A stretch of DNA of 64,000 nt from Bacteroidetes bacterium UBA6183. GTDB taxonomy: Bacteria; Bacteroidota; Bacteroidia; UKL13-3. Below, in pieces: positions 17,649 through 24,635 of the stretch (positions are counted from its first letter, which is position 1; each line of letters begins with the position of its first letter). The translations under genes and the position numbers were made by a program. The notes beneath the pieces are model-generated. The model saw only the letters and a program-made list of their open reading frames with translations. It did no database searches and was not told the DNA's origin. Where the stretch lies: NCBI GenBank assembly GCA_002422865.1, contig DITN01000062.1:61357-125356 (forward strand), read 5' to 3'.

Positions 17649-17999
17649 ATGCCCAATCAAGTAGAAGAATTTAATGCATACAGGGCCAAAATGAATGAGA
17701 AAATTTTGGCACAAGATAACTTGGTACTAAAACGTTTGTTTAACCTTGATACCAATACTTATGATGAAGGAGCATTATCAACCCAAACCAAAGAAATGTT
17801 GGGCTTAGTAGCCAGTATGGTTTTACGTTGTGATGATTGTATAAAATACCACCTAGGTAAATGCAAAGAGCAAGGTGTAACCACCGCGCAGATATATGAA
17901 ATTTTTGCCGTAGCCAATATTGTTGGAGGAACCATTGTAATACCGCATACCCGAAGAGCTGAGGAGTATTGGGAAGAGTTGGAGAATGGTATGGGTTGA
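17649..17999 (+). CDS. Carboxymuconolactone decarboxylase / AhpD-like protein
   Basis: A 116-residue all-helical protein with the AhpD-type redox motif CDDCIKYH (Cys-x-x-Cys followed by His), preceded by TKEMLGLVASMVLR and followed by VTTAQIYEIFAVANIVGG. This is the carboxymuconolactone decarboxylase fold. Members with CxxC-x3-H generally reduce peroxiredoxins or similar disulfide partners rather than act as decarboxylases. No peroxiredoxin gene is adjacent; its neighbour is gpsA, 6 bp upstream. A thiol-redox role is likely, the partner unknown. Confidence 0.82.
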   Translation: MPNQVEEFNAYRAKMNEKILAQDNLVLKRLFNLDTNTYDEGALSTQTKEMLGLVASMVLRCDDCIKYHLGKCKEQGVTTAQIYEIFAVANIVGGTIVIPHTRRAEEYWEELENGMG

Positions 18000-18037
18000 T
18001 TACCTGAGAATTTTGCTAAATTGAACAATACCCTACT

Positions 18038-18877
18038 ATGAAAAAATTACTCATAATAAAATTAGTGTTTTGTGTGATGCTTCTATCAGCATTGCAATCA
18101 TGCAAAGACGATTGTGAAAGCCCTTGCAATAAGGATTGTGAAACTTATAACCCTTGTGATTGTGAGACCCCACTTAAAGCAGATTTTGTGATGGAAGAAA
18201 AGGTTTGGGACAGGTGGTTTGAAATTGGAAGTCCTTTAGACGGGGTTAGATCCATAAGATATACAGTTACCACACCAAAATACGACAGTTGTTTGTGGAT
18301 TTTGGGTGCTGAAACATTACGAGTAGCTCAGTTTTCAAGACAAGGGTATCCGAAAAAGAGCACCATTAAACCAATGCTTATTGTTTATAGTAGTGTTGAC
18401 GCTAGGTGCGTAGGTAAATTAAAAACAGTTGATACTTTGGTGCGTTCATTTGTAACAGCCGATCCACCATTATTGCTCGAGGAGAAACAATGGCCTGTTT
18501 TTGGTTCTTACAGAGGATACAAAAAATCAAACCCAAATAAAGAAGTAATTGTAACCATAGATACCATTGGACCAACTATACATACTAACTTATGGGGAAT
18601 TCACATGACAAATATTCCTTATAACGATTATTACCCAGCAAGGCACCTGCTTAGACCGGATGGTACACCACAACATGCCATAAACCGAATCCCTTACGGA
18701 GGTTCTGTCTCTTTTGTATCAAGGTTTGAAGAGGGAATGTTTGAAGGTTACGGTGTTTTAAAAAATGATGAACTAAAAATTGTTTACAGCTATCATAAAG
18801 ATACGTTAATAAATGGTATTTGGGATAGGGAAAGTCCTATTTTAAAAGACGAATTTATTGGCCAAAAAATAAAATAA
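18038..18877 (+). CDS. Lipoprotein with Cys-rich N-terminal tether, unknown function
   Basis: 279 residues. The signal peptide ends in the lipobox LQSC (Cys22), and the mature protein then carries six further Cys within about 25 residues (CKDDCESPCNKDCETYNPCD and one more). Such a cluster just after a lipid anchor could form disulfide-stabilised loops or bind metal, which I infer only from spacing. The rest is beta-rich with many Tyr, Pro and Gly (DYYPARHLLRPDGTPQHAIN; SFVSRFEEGMFEGYGVL) and shows no domain I recognise. It follows the AhpD-like gene by 38 bp. A bidirectional terminator separates it from a convergent small gene. Confidence 0.65.
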   Translation: MKKLLIIKLVFCVMLLSALQSCKDDCESPCNKDCETYNPCDCETPLKADFVMEEKVWDRWFEIGSPLDGVRSIRYTVTTPKYDSCLWILGAETLRVAQFSRQGYPKKSTIKPMLIVYSSVDARCVGKLKTVDTLVRSFVTADPPLLLEEKQWPVFGSYRGYKKSNPNKEVIVTIDTIGPTIHTNLWGIHMTNIPYNDYYPARHLLRPDGTPQHAINRIPYGGSVSFVSRFEEGMFEGYGVLKNDELKIVYSYHKDTLINGIWDRESPILKDEFIGQKIK

Positions 18878-18960
18878 CATAACCATGAAAAAATGAGTTA
18901 TACGGATACAAAGTTTGTCAAGATAAAATAAGTAACTAAAATTCACTTATACTAAAGCAT

Positions 18961-18995
18961 AAAAAAAGCGATTGAAAATTTCAATCGCTTTTTTA
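18961..18995. terminator. Bidirectional terminator
   Basis: AAAAAAGCGATTGA and TCAATCGCTTTTTT form a long stem with A-run and T-run flanks, between the convergent lipoprotein gene (+) and the small secreted-protein gene (-). Confidence 0.88.
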
Positions 18996-19011
18996 TTTAA
19001 TAGCCTAATTT

Positions 19012-19302
19012 TTAGTTCTGAGGAGCAGGTGTGGTGGTGGTTTCTTTTTTAGTGCTGCAGCAAGATTTTTTCTTGCTTGTACCTGTACCACATTCTTTTT
19101 TGTCGCTTGGTGCGCAATGCTTTTTCTCTGCTTTTTCTGCAGGAAGCGCATCTTCCATAACAACCGGTGTTGTGCTTTCAGGTTTAACCTCGTTACGCAC
19201 CACTTGTGCTTTTGGAGCTTCTTTTTTAGGAGCAACAGTTTGTGCATTTACGCCAACATATCCTAAACCTAAAAAGGCTGCTAATACCAATAGTTTTTTC
19301 AT
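19012..19302 (-). CDS. Small secreted Cys/Lys-rich protein, unknown function
   Basis: 96 residues with a convincing Sec signal peptide (MKKLLVLAAFLGLGYVGVNA, then QT). The mature part is disordered-looking: Lys/Pro/Glu/Thr rich, then CAPSDKKEC, a Gly-Thr-Gly hinge, KKKSCCSTKK, and a Thr/Pro tail. Four Cys in about 25 residues suggest metal binding or disulfide linkage, but no family is recognised. Other frames across the same DNA are also open, yet only this one has a signal peptide and a sensible start. Confidence 0.6.
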   Translation of the reverse strand: MKKLLVLAAFLGLGYVGVNAQTVAPKKEAPKAQVVRNEVKPESTTPVVMEDALPAEKAEKKHCAPSDKKECGTGTSKKKSCCSTKKETTTTPAPQN

Positions 19303-19369
19303 ATTACTTCTGTATTAATGTGTTAAACAAACTTAACGCTTTTTATTTATATAAAGTGCAGGGTAGTTC

Positions 19370-20023
19370 TTAAAGTTCAGCTAAAACTGTTCTGCCACCT
19401 TTAACTTTTTGGTTTAATGCCACACTTACCTTGGTGCCTACCGGAAGAAAAATATCTACACGTGAGCCAAATTTAATAAAACCCATTTCACCGGTTTGAG
19501 CAACGTATTCCCCCTCTTTTACGTACCAAACAATTCTTTTAGCCAATGCTCCGGCAATTTGTCTGAACAATACCTCAACTCCGTTTTTATGTTGAATTAC
19601 GGTTGTGGTACGCTCATTTTCGGTTGATGATTTTGGATGCCAAGCTACCAAATACAAACCCGGATGGTATTTAAAGTATTTAACCAAACCACCAATTGGG
19701 TTGCGGTTAACGTGCACATTAAAAGGCGACATAAATACCGAAATTTGTAAACGTTTTCCTTTAAAATATTCGGCTTCTTCCACTTCTTCAATCACCACCA
19801 CTTTACCATCTGCAGGCGAAACAACTAAGTTATCGCCAATAGTTGGTGTAATAGTAGGGTTGCGGAAAAACTGCAACACAATTACCAATAAAACCACCGA
19901 AATGCCGATAACAATATTTTGTATAATTACATTTTCGGGTAATAAAAATTGAACACCTGCATTTAATGCAAACAACACCAATAAGGTGATTAAAATTGTG
20001 GCTTTGCCTTCTTTGTGTAACAT
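19370..20023 (-). CDS. psd: Phosphatidylserine decarboxylase proenzyme family
   Basis: Makes phosphatidylethanolamine by decarboxylating phosphatidylserine at the inner membrane. The 217-residue protein is the short Psd type: an N-terminal membrane hairpin (ILITLLVLFALNAGVQFLL; IIQNIVIGISVVLLVIVL), then the core with VVSPADGKVV, ISVFMSPFNVHVNRNPIGG and the His of YLVAWHPKSS, and the self-cleavage site FIKFGSRVDIFLP, where the Ser of the Gly-Ser pair becomes the pyruvoyl group. The usual LGST is FGS here, as in short-type enzymes. It is separated from upstream gdhA by a long hairpin. Confidence 0.88.
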   Translation of the reverse strand: MLHKEGKATILITLLVLFALNAGVQFLLPENVIIQNIVIGISVVLLVIVLQFFRNPTITPTIGDNLVVSPADGKVVVIEEVEEAEYFKGKRLQISVFMSPFNVHVNRNPIGGLVKYFKYHPGLYLVAWHPKSSTENERTTTVIQHKNGVEVLFRQIAGALAKRIVWYVKEGEYVAQTGEMGFIKFGSRVDIFLPVGTKVSVALNQKVKGGRTVLAEL

Positions 20024-20043
20024 AAATTCTTAATAATAAATAG

Positions 20044-20087
20044 GCCACAATTTGTAAGGATAAAAGCTACCCGTTACAAATTGTGGC
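20044..20087. repeat. Long perfect inverted repeat between gdhA and psd
   Basis: GCCACAATTTGTAA (20044-20057) and TTACAAATTGTGGC (20074-20087) form a perfect 14-bp stem with a 16-nt loop. On the minus strand it lies 17 bp after the gdhA stop and 20 bp before the psd start. No strong T-run follows, so it is either a weak gdhA terminator or a regulatory/RNA-processing hairpin. Confidence 0.75.
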
Positions 20088-20103
20088 TATGTAAATGTAG
20101 TAA

Positions 20104-21375
20104 TTAAACACCAAACTTACCGCGTAGTTTTTCTACTTCGGCAACTTTACCAATAGATACTACATAAGCAGCAATACGCATGCTGATGTTGTATTTCTGC
20201 GAAGCGGCATAAACGGCTTCAAATGCAGTTTTCATTACCCTGTCTGCTCTGCGGTTAACGCGCTCTTCTGTCCAGAAGTAACCCAAGCGGTTTTGAACCC
20301 ACTCAAAGTAACTTACTGTTACACCACCTGCATTAGCTAAAATATCAGGAACAACCATGATGCCTTTCCTGTTCAAAATTTCATCAGCGTTAGCTACGGT
20401 AGGTCCGTTAGCACCTTCAACAATAACCTTTGCTTTAATTCTATCCGCGTTATCGGCAGTAATTTGGTTTTCCATTGCAGCAGGAACCAAAACAGTTACA
20501 TCTAATTCAAGTAATTGTTCATTACTGATACGCTCTGCTTTGAATCCTTCTAATGTACCACCGTTGCCATCGCGGTAAGCAATTGCAGCTTCTACATCAA
20601 TGCCTTCCGGGTTGTAATAACCACCGGTAACATCGCTAATAGCAAGCACTTTCATGCCTTGCATAGCCAATAACTTAGCTGATATAGAACCAACATTACC
20701 AAAACCTTGTACCGCACAAGTGCAACCTACGGGGCTAATGCCTAATTTAGACAATGCACTGCGGGTTGATACCATAACACCACGACCTGTTGCTTCAACA
20801 CGTCCTAATGAACCACCTAATACCAATGGTTTACCGGTAACAACTGCAGGAGATGAGTAACCAACTAATTTAGAATACTCATCCATAATCCAAGCCATTT
20901 CTTGTTGGCCTGTACCCATATCAGGAGCAGGAATATCTTTATCCGGGCCGAATACATCAACCATTAAATCGGTGTATGCGCGGGTTAATCTTTCTAATTC
21001 ACCTTTACTTAATTTGCGTGGATCGCATTTAATACCACCTTTACCACCACCGTATGGAATACCAACTACGGCACATTTCCATGTCATCCAAGCAGCTAAT
21101 GCTTTTACCTCATCAAGGTTAACATCCATGCTGTAGCGGATACCGCCTTTTGAAGGGCCAAGGTTTGCGTTATGTACCACACGGAAACCTTCAAATACTT
21201 GAACGGTTCCGTTATCCATAGTAACCGGTATAGATACGATAACAGATTTTTGTGGTGATTTTAATACGTTGTAAGATCCTTCATCCAATCCTAAAATACG
21301 TGCGGCTTCGTCAAAGCGTGACATCATCGACTCAAACGGGTTGTCGTTGCTGTGTGTTGCTGTTTTTTGTGACAT
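20104..21375 (-). CDS. gdhA: Glutamate dehydrogenase (Glu/Leu/Phe/Val dehydrogenase family)
   Basis: Interconverts glutamate and 2-oxoglutarate plus ammonia. The 423-residue length is that of the smaller hexameric GDH class. Present are KGGIRYSMDVNLDEVKALA, the catalytic-Lys segment GGGKGGIKCDP, DIPAPDMGTGQQEMAWIMDEY with the catalytic Asp, the coenzyme fold VQGFGNVGSISAKLL (GxGxxG), and ANAGGVTVSYFEWVQN at the C-terminus. The Asp in LAISDVTGGYY, after the second strand of the coenzyme domain, favours NAD over NADP, but this is tentative. An inverted repeat containing a -7 box lies just upstream (21396-21414). Confidence 0.92.
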   Translation of the reverse strand: MSQKTATHSNDNPFESMMSRFDEAARILGLDEGSYNVLKSPQKSVIVSIPVTMDNGTVQVFEGFRVVHNANLGPSKGGIRYSMDVNLDEVKALAAWMTWKCAVVGIPYGGGKGGIKCDPRKLSKGELERLTRAYTDLMVDVFGPDKDIPAPDMGTGQQEMAWIMDEYSKLVGYSSPAVVTGKPLVLGGSLGRVEATGRGVMVSTRSALSKLGISPVGCTCAVQGFGNVGSISAKLLAMQGMKVLAISDVTGGYYNPEGIDVEAAIAYRDGNGGTLEGFKAERISNEQLLELDVTVLVPAAMENQITADNADRIKAKVIVEGANGPTVANADEILNRKGIMVVPDILANAGGVTVSYFEWVQNRLGYFWTEERVNRRADRVMKTAFEAVYAASQKYNISMRIAAYVVSIGKVAEVEKLRGKFGV

Positions 21376-21395
21376 GTTATTGTGTTTTAAAGCAG

Positions 21396-21414
21396 GGCAA
21401 ATGTAACATTTGCC
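21396..21414. promoter_or_regulatory. Palindrome overlapping the gdhA -7 box
   Basis: GGCAAATGTAACATTTGCC is a 9-bp inverted repeat around one base. On the minus strand it contains TACATTTG (21405-21398), a consensus -7 box about 22 bp upstream of the gdhA ATG. It may be both promoter and operator. Confidence 0.5.
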
Positions 21415-21435
21415 ACGTTTTTACCAAACTACATT

Positions 21436-22359
21436 TTACATTGTTGCTAAGTCGAATCTAACCAAGCTGCTAAATGCCGAAACGCGGTTGTTTAACTCTT
21501 CATCGGTTAAGTTCATAATGCGTTCTGTACCAAACTTCTCAACACAGAAACTGGCCATTGCCGAACCGTAAATGATGGCGTTTTTCATATTGGCAAAACT
21601 TATATCATTTGTTTTAGCCAAATAGCCAATAAAGCCACCTGCAAAAGTATCGCCTGCACCGGTTGGGTCAAACACTTCTTCTAATGGCAATGCCGGGGCA
21701 AAAAACACTTCTTTGTTGTGAAACAACAATGCACCGTTTTCACCTTTTTTAATGATTAAATATTTTGGTCCCATAGCTTGAATTTTTGCAGCCGCTTTTA
21801 CCAAAGAATATTCTCCTGATAACTGACGTGCTTCTTCATCGTTTATGGTTAATACATCAACCATGGCAATGGTTTTCTTCAAATCGTCTAATGCAATCTC
21901 CATCCAAAAGTTCATGGTGTCCATTACAATAAGTTTAGGGCGTTTGGTTAAACGGTTCATTACTGTTTGTTGAACAGCAGGAGTAAGGTTCCCCAACATT
22001 AAATATTCGCAATCTTGGTATGAGTCAGGAATGATAGGATCGAAGTTGCCCAAAACGTTTAGTTCTGTAACTAAAGTATCGCGGGTATTCATATCGGTGT
22101 GGTATTTACCACTCCAAAAAAACGACTTTTCGCCTTGTTTAATTTGTAAACCCTCGGTATCTACACCTTTGTTTTGCAGGGTTTGAATAAATTCATTCGG
22201 AAAATCTTCGCCTACTACAGCTACCAATTTCGATTGTTTTGTGAAGTAACTTGCCGCCAAACTAATGTATGAAGCAGCTCCACCGATAATTTTATCGGTT
22301 TTTCCGAAGGGGGTTTCAATGGCATCAAATGCCACACTACCAACAACTAATAAACTCAT
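21436..22359 (-). CDS. PfkB-family sugar kinase
   Basis: A 307-residue ribokinase/PfkB-type kinase that phosphorylates a sugar or nucleoside with ATP; substrate unknown. The N-terminus LLVVGSVAFDAIETPFGK and the GGAASYISLAA segment (the first PfkB signature region) are followed by DVLTINDEEARQLSG and the C-terminal signature FDPTGAGDTFAGGFIGYL, where Asp is the catalytic base and Gly-Ala-Gly-Asp the anion hole. Close relatives in Bacteroidota are annotated as PfkB or adenosine/ribokinase-like. It lies 60 bp upstream of gdhA on the same strand, with a promoter-like palindrome between. Confidence 0.86.
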   Translation of the reverse strand: MSLLVVGSVAFDAIETPFGKTDKIIGGAASYISLAASYFTKQSKLVAVVGEDFPNEFIQTLQNKGVDTEGLQIKQGEKSFFWSGKYHTDMNTRDTLVTELNVLGNFDPIIPDSYQDCEYLMLGNLTPAVQQTVMNRLTKRPKLIVMDTMNFWMEIALDDLKKTIAMVDVLTINDEEARQLSGEYSLVKAAAKIQAMGPKYLIIKKGENGALLFHNKEVFFAPALPLEEVFDPTGAGDTFAGGFIGYLAKTNDISFANMKNAIIYGSAMASFCVEKFGTERIMNLTDEELNNRVSAFSSLVRFDLATM

Positions 22360-22468
22360 GTAAAATATTTTTAAAAAATTTTTGCAGCAAATATTGCATT
22401 TTTAATTTTAACAAACTAACATTGCATCCCGTTTCAGCAACAAAGTTACTAAACGGAACTAACCAAAC

Positions 22469-22542
22469 TCCTTGATAGCTCAGCTGGTTAGAGCGACTGA
22501 CTGTTAATCAGTAGGTCCCTGGTTCGAGTCCAGGTCAGGGAG
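22469..22542 (+). tRNA. tRNA-Asn (anticodon GTT)
   Basis: A complete 74-nt cloverleaf: acceptor stem TCCTTGA/TCAGGGA, D arm with AGCTGGTTA loop, anticodon stem ACTGA/TCAGT with loop CTGTTAA (GTT at 22503-22505), five-base variable loop, T arm CCTGG-TTCGAGT-CCAGG, discriminator G. The CCA end is not encoded. A terminator follows 10 bp later. Confidence 0.97.
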
Positions 22543-22551
22543 CAAAATAAG

Positions 22552-22577
22552 AAAGCCACCAATAGGTGGCTTTTTTT
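22552..22577 (+). terminator. Terminator after tRNA-Asn; first copy of a repeated hairpin
   Basis: AAAGCCACC-AATA-GGTGGCTTT plus a T-run. With the following ATGCTATTAATTTGGGACGAGAAGTT (to about 22606, quoted here in outline) it matches the tail of the two downstream repeat units, so it is the partial first member of the array. Confidence 0.9.
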
Positions 22578-22655
22578 ATGCTATTAATTTGGGACGAGAA
22601 GTTTATCGCGATGCAATAGCTTTGCGAAGTATAAGCAACAGATATGCTATCGGGA

Positions 22656-22672
22656 AGTCTAGGTCAGGGAGC
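22656..22672 (+). repeat. Partial duplicate of the tRNA-Asn 3' end
   Basis: AGTCTAGGTCAGGGAGC repeats the tRNA 3' end at 22527-22543 (AGTCCAGGTCAGGGAGC) with 16 of 17 bases identical, 129 bp downstream. No other part of a tRNA is present, so this is not a second gene. Such 3'-end copies are typical of integration sites or of duplications initiated in a tRNA. Confidence 0.8.
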
Positions 22673-22813
22673 GATGAAGCAGAAACGCGGGCGTTACGCT
22701 TCATCGTTATAAAGTGTAAAACGAGGCAACGAGTTTTTCTACTTTATAACGATAAAAGTACCAAGCCACCTTCGGGTGGCTTTTTTTATGGGATAAATTC
22801 TGGACGAGAAGTT
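22672..22813 (+). repeat. Hairpin-hairpin-terminator repeat unit, copy A
   Basis: A 142-bp unit containing three structures in order: CGATGAAGC/GCTTCATCG (9 bp, with an inner AACGC/GCGTT stem), TCGTTATAAAGT/ACTTTATAACGA (12 bp, with an inner AAAAC/GTTTT stem), and a terminator AAGCCACC-TTCG-GGTGGCTT followed by seven T residues. It ends with GGACGAGAAGTT. Copy B 10 bp downstream is nearly identical. This is part of the 550-bp gap between the tRNA and the GIY-YIG gene. Confidence 0.85.
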
Positions 22814-22823
22814 AATGGAATAA

Positions 22824-22964
22824 CGATGAAGCTGAAACGCGAGCGTTACGCTTCATCGTTATAAAGTGTAAAACGAGGCAACGAGTTTTTCTACTTTATA
22901 ACGACAAAAGTATTAAGCCACCTCCGGGTGGCTTTTTTATGGGATAAATTTTGGACGAGAAGTT
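22824..22964 (+). repeat. Hairpin-hairpin-terminator repeat unit, copy B
   Basis: A 141-bp near-identical copy of unit A. Differences sit almost entirely in loops and spacers (A/T and G/A in hairpin 1, T/C after hairpin 2, TTCG versus TCCG in the terminator loop), so stem pairing is preserved. It also ends with GGACGAGAAGTT. Between it and the GIY-YIG start (22965-23091) I see only AT-rich DNA. Confidence 0.85.
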
Positions 22965-23091
22965 TATAAAAATGCTTTGTGGTTAAATTTCACGGTTAAT
23001 TTATCTACATGTCTTAAAGTTAAAACGACTTAAGCAGTGTTTGTCAGATTCATTTTATATTTTCGGATTGTATTAACCATTACACTAAGTC

Positions 23092-23388
23092 ATGATGGAA
23101 CATCCGAAATATGCTGTTTATGTGCTGTACAGCCTAAAAGATCAAATGTTTTACATCGGTTACACTTCAAATTTTGAGAGACGAATGCAAGAACATGCCG
23201 AAGGCAAAAGTTTGAGTACTGCACCAAGAAGGCCTTTTATACCCATACTTTGCGAATATTATTATGCCAAATCAGATGCATTAAGACGAGAGTTATATTT
23301 TAAAACAACAGCAGGTAAACGTGTTTTAAGATTAATGTTACATGATAGTTTAAAAGAAGTATCAGCATTAAATACTGGTAAAGCATGA
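23092..23388 (+). CDS. GIY-YIG nuclease family protein
   Basis: A 98-residue single-domain GIY-YIG protein of the YhbQ/UPF0213-like group. The paired strands read YAVYVLYSL and MFYIGYTSN; the catalytic Arg lies in FERRMQEH and the metal-binding Glu in ALRRELYFK, so the active site looks intact. There is no fused DNA-binding domain. Small GIY-YIG proteins of this kind are widespread, and their substrates are mostly unknown; related nucleases cut structured or single-stranded DNA. Here it lies 127 bp downstream of the hairpin repeats at a tRNA gene, which makes those repeats a candidate target (inference). It stands alone with no partner gene on its transcript. Confidence 0.88.
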   Translation: MMEHPKYAVYVLYSLKDQMFYIGYTSNFERRMQEHAEGKSLSTAPRRPFIPILCEYYYAKSDALRRELYFKTTAGKRVLRLMLHDSLKEVSALNTGKA

Positions 23389-23531
23389 TATTCAAATATG
23401 ATAAATAATTATCCCAATTATTGGGTTAGCTACTTTTTTAACCCGACAATCAATACAATTTAACCACCCATGTAATATTACACAGTGGCTTAGCCATTAA
23501 GTGTTTACTTGTAGTTATTAAATTAATATTT

Positions 23532-23774
23532 ATGCATACACCATTTAATAAAGTATTGTACATCGGGTTTTTATTATTAGGCATTTACCAAGCTTTGGTT
23601 TCTAAGGATTACATGCAGGCTGCCGCTTCAATGGGTATAGGACTTGCTTTTGATCCATTTAACCCGGAACAAAAATGGAACGAAAGGCCAATGTGGCAAA
23701 AGGTGGTTTTGATTTTACATTTAGCAATGGTTGCTGCAATGTTCGGTTTTGGAATTGGCCTCAACGATAAATAA
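23532..23774 (+). CDS. Small two-helix membrane protein, unknown
   Basis: 80 residues with two membrane segments (VLYIGFLLLGIYQALVS and VVLILHLAMVAAMFGFGIGL) around a polar loop containing FDPFNPEQKWNERPMWQK. The loop is conserved-looking, Pro/Trp rich and lies before the second helix. I believe similar short hypothetical proteins occur in Bacteroidota but cannot name the family. No neighbour suggests a role. Confidence 0.6.
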   Translation: MHTPFNKVLYIGFLLLGIYQALVSKDYMQAAASMGIGLAFDPFNPEQKWNERPMWQKVVLILHLAMVAAMFGFGIGLNDK

Positions 23775-23889
23775 CAACACCAAGGTTTTTTGTGATTGAA
23801 GTTTACGTTTATTGTGATAGCTAATTACCCACCTTTTTACTAATGCACTGCTACCTCACGAGTCCTCTTGCGTGTTATAAGGTAAAACC

Positions 23890-23915
23890 AAACAACCCCA
23901 CTATGGCAAACCTTG
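23890..23915 (+). repeat. Truncated copy of the terminator repeat found at 24635
   Basis: This 26-bp stretch (starting AAACAACCCCACTATGGCAA) matches 24635-24660 at 24 of 26 positions, but lacks the right arm of the hairpin. Together the two copies flank the lipoprotein gene at 24123. It lies within the 348-bp gap 23775-24122, which otherwise holds only the GC-rich hairpin described next. Confidence 0.65.
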
Positions 23916-24039
23916 TTCGTGTTTTATTTTAAGTGTTTGTTCAGTTTTAAAATTAAAGTTATTTTGGTTGTGTAAATAATAAGCCAACGAAACGTTTAAC
24001 TATGATACAAAATGAAGGATCTAGCTTTTGAAAGTAAAA

Positions 24040-24090
24040 CCACGCGAAAGGATTAGCTGCGCTGAACTGCGTTTCGCGCGGCAGCGGGGC
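24040..24090. repeat. GC-rich imperfect hairpin
   Basis: CCACGCGAAA (24040-24049) pairs with TTTCGCGCGG (24072-24081) at 9 of 10 positions; GC-rich bases (GCAGCGGGGC) follow to 24090. The block stands out sharply from the AT-rich surroundings and has no coding frame. It resembles dispersed intergenic palindromes; a second copy is not present in this window. Confidence 0.55.
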
Positions 24091-24122
24091 TGTAAATTAA
24101 AATACAAATAAAATGTATAAAA

Positions 24123-24557
24123 ATGGGGTTCGGCAATAGAATTATAATTTGTTTCTTAACAATAACGGTAGCTGTATTATTAGGCTGTTCCGCTCAAGTA
24201 AGAGTATATACTAAACAAAGTGGTGTTAAATATATTAAGTCTGCGGCCTTGGATTGGCAGAGAGATTCAGTGGGAGATATCGGGTGGCGAGCGGAAATTT
24301 ATAAAGTAATTGAGCATTGCTATGATTTCAAGGGAGTTGAATGGGATGATGTTAAAGAAAGCTTTGGCCCTGCAAATTTAAAAGCGACTTCATGGGTTAA
24401 AGTGGATAAAGCAGACCATTTAGATTTGTATATATACCACTTGATTCCAAAAAGAACAACCAAAACGCTTTATCTATATGGCTGGGACTTAGAAATAGCG
24501 GTAAATCCGATTACCAAGAAAATACATCATTTTAAGAAACTTGATTTAGGTCCATAA
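24123..24557 (+). CDS. Small lipoprotein, unknown function
   Basis: 144 residues. The signal segment (IIICFLTITVAVLLGCSAQ) ends in a VLLGC lipobox (Cys22), so it should be a membrane lipoprotein. The mature part has beta-strand-like Tyr/Lys-rich stretches (YLYGWDLEIAVNPITKKIHH) and no recognised domain. The gene is isolated and lies between two copies of the same terminator-like sequence, which suggests it may have arrived as a unit. Confidence 0.6.
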   Translation: MGFGNRIIICFLTITVAVLLGCSAQVRVYTKQSGVKYIKSAALDWQRDSVGDIGWRAEIYKVIEHCYDFKGVEWDDVKESFGPANLKATSWVKVDKADHLDLYIYHLIPKRTTKTLYLYGWDLEIAVNPITKKIHHFKKLDLGP

Positions 24558-24635
24558 TTCGGGTGGTGTTCGATACATCAATTAATTCCAGTTTACCGAA
24601 TGTGTGCAGTAAAACTATACAGTGAAACAAGAACA

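Noticed and set aside
18885..18896. Minimal ORF Met-Lys-Lys-stop after the lipoprotein gene
   Set aside because: Three codons; resembles the start of a signal peptide lost to a stop, but too short to support as a pseudogene.
22656..22672. A second tRNA gene
   Set aside because: Only the 3' 17 nt of tRNA-Asn are present; no D arm, anticodon arm or 5' acceptor strand precedes it.
22589..22864. 91-codon open frame across the hairpin repeats
   Set aside because: It spans the inverted repeats and the internal terminator, has no domain or signal, and its sequence is dictated by the repeats.
22672..22964. CRISPR-like array
   Set aside because: Units are about 142 bp with internal hairpins and only 10 bp between them; no short repeats with unique spacers and no cas genes.
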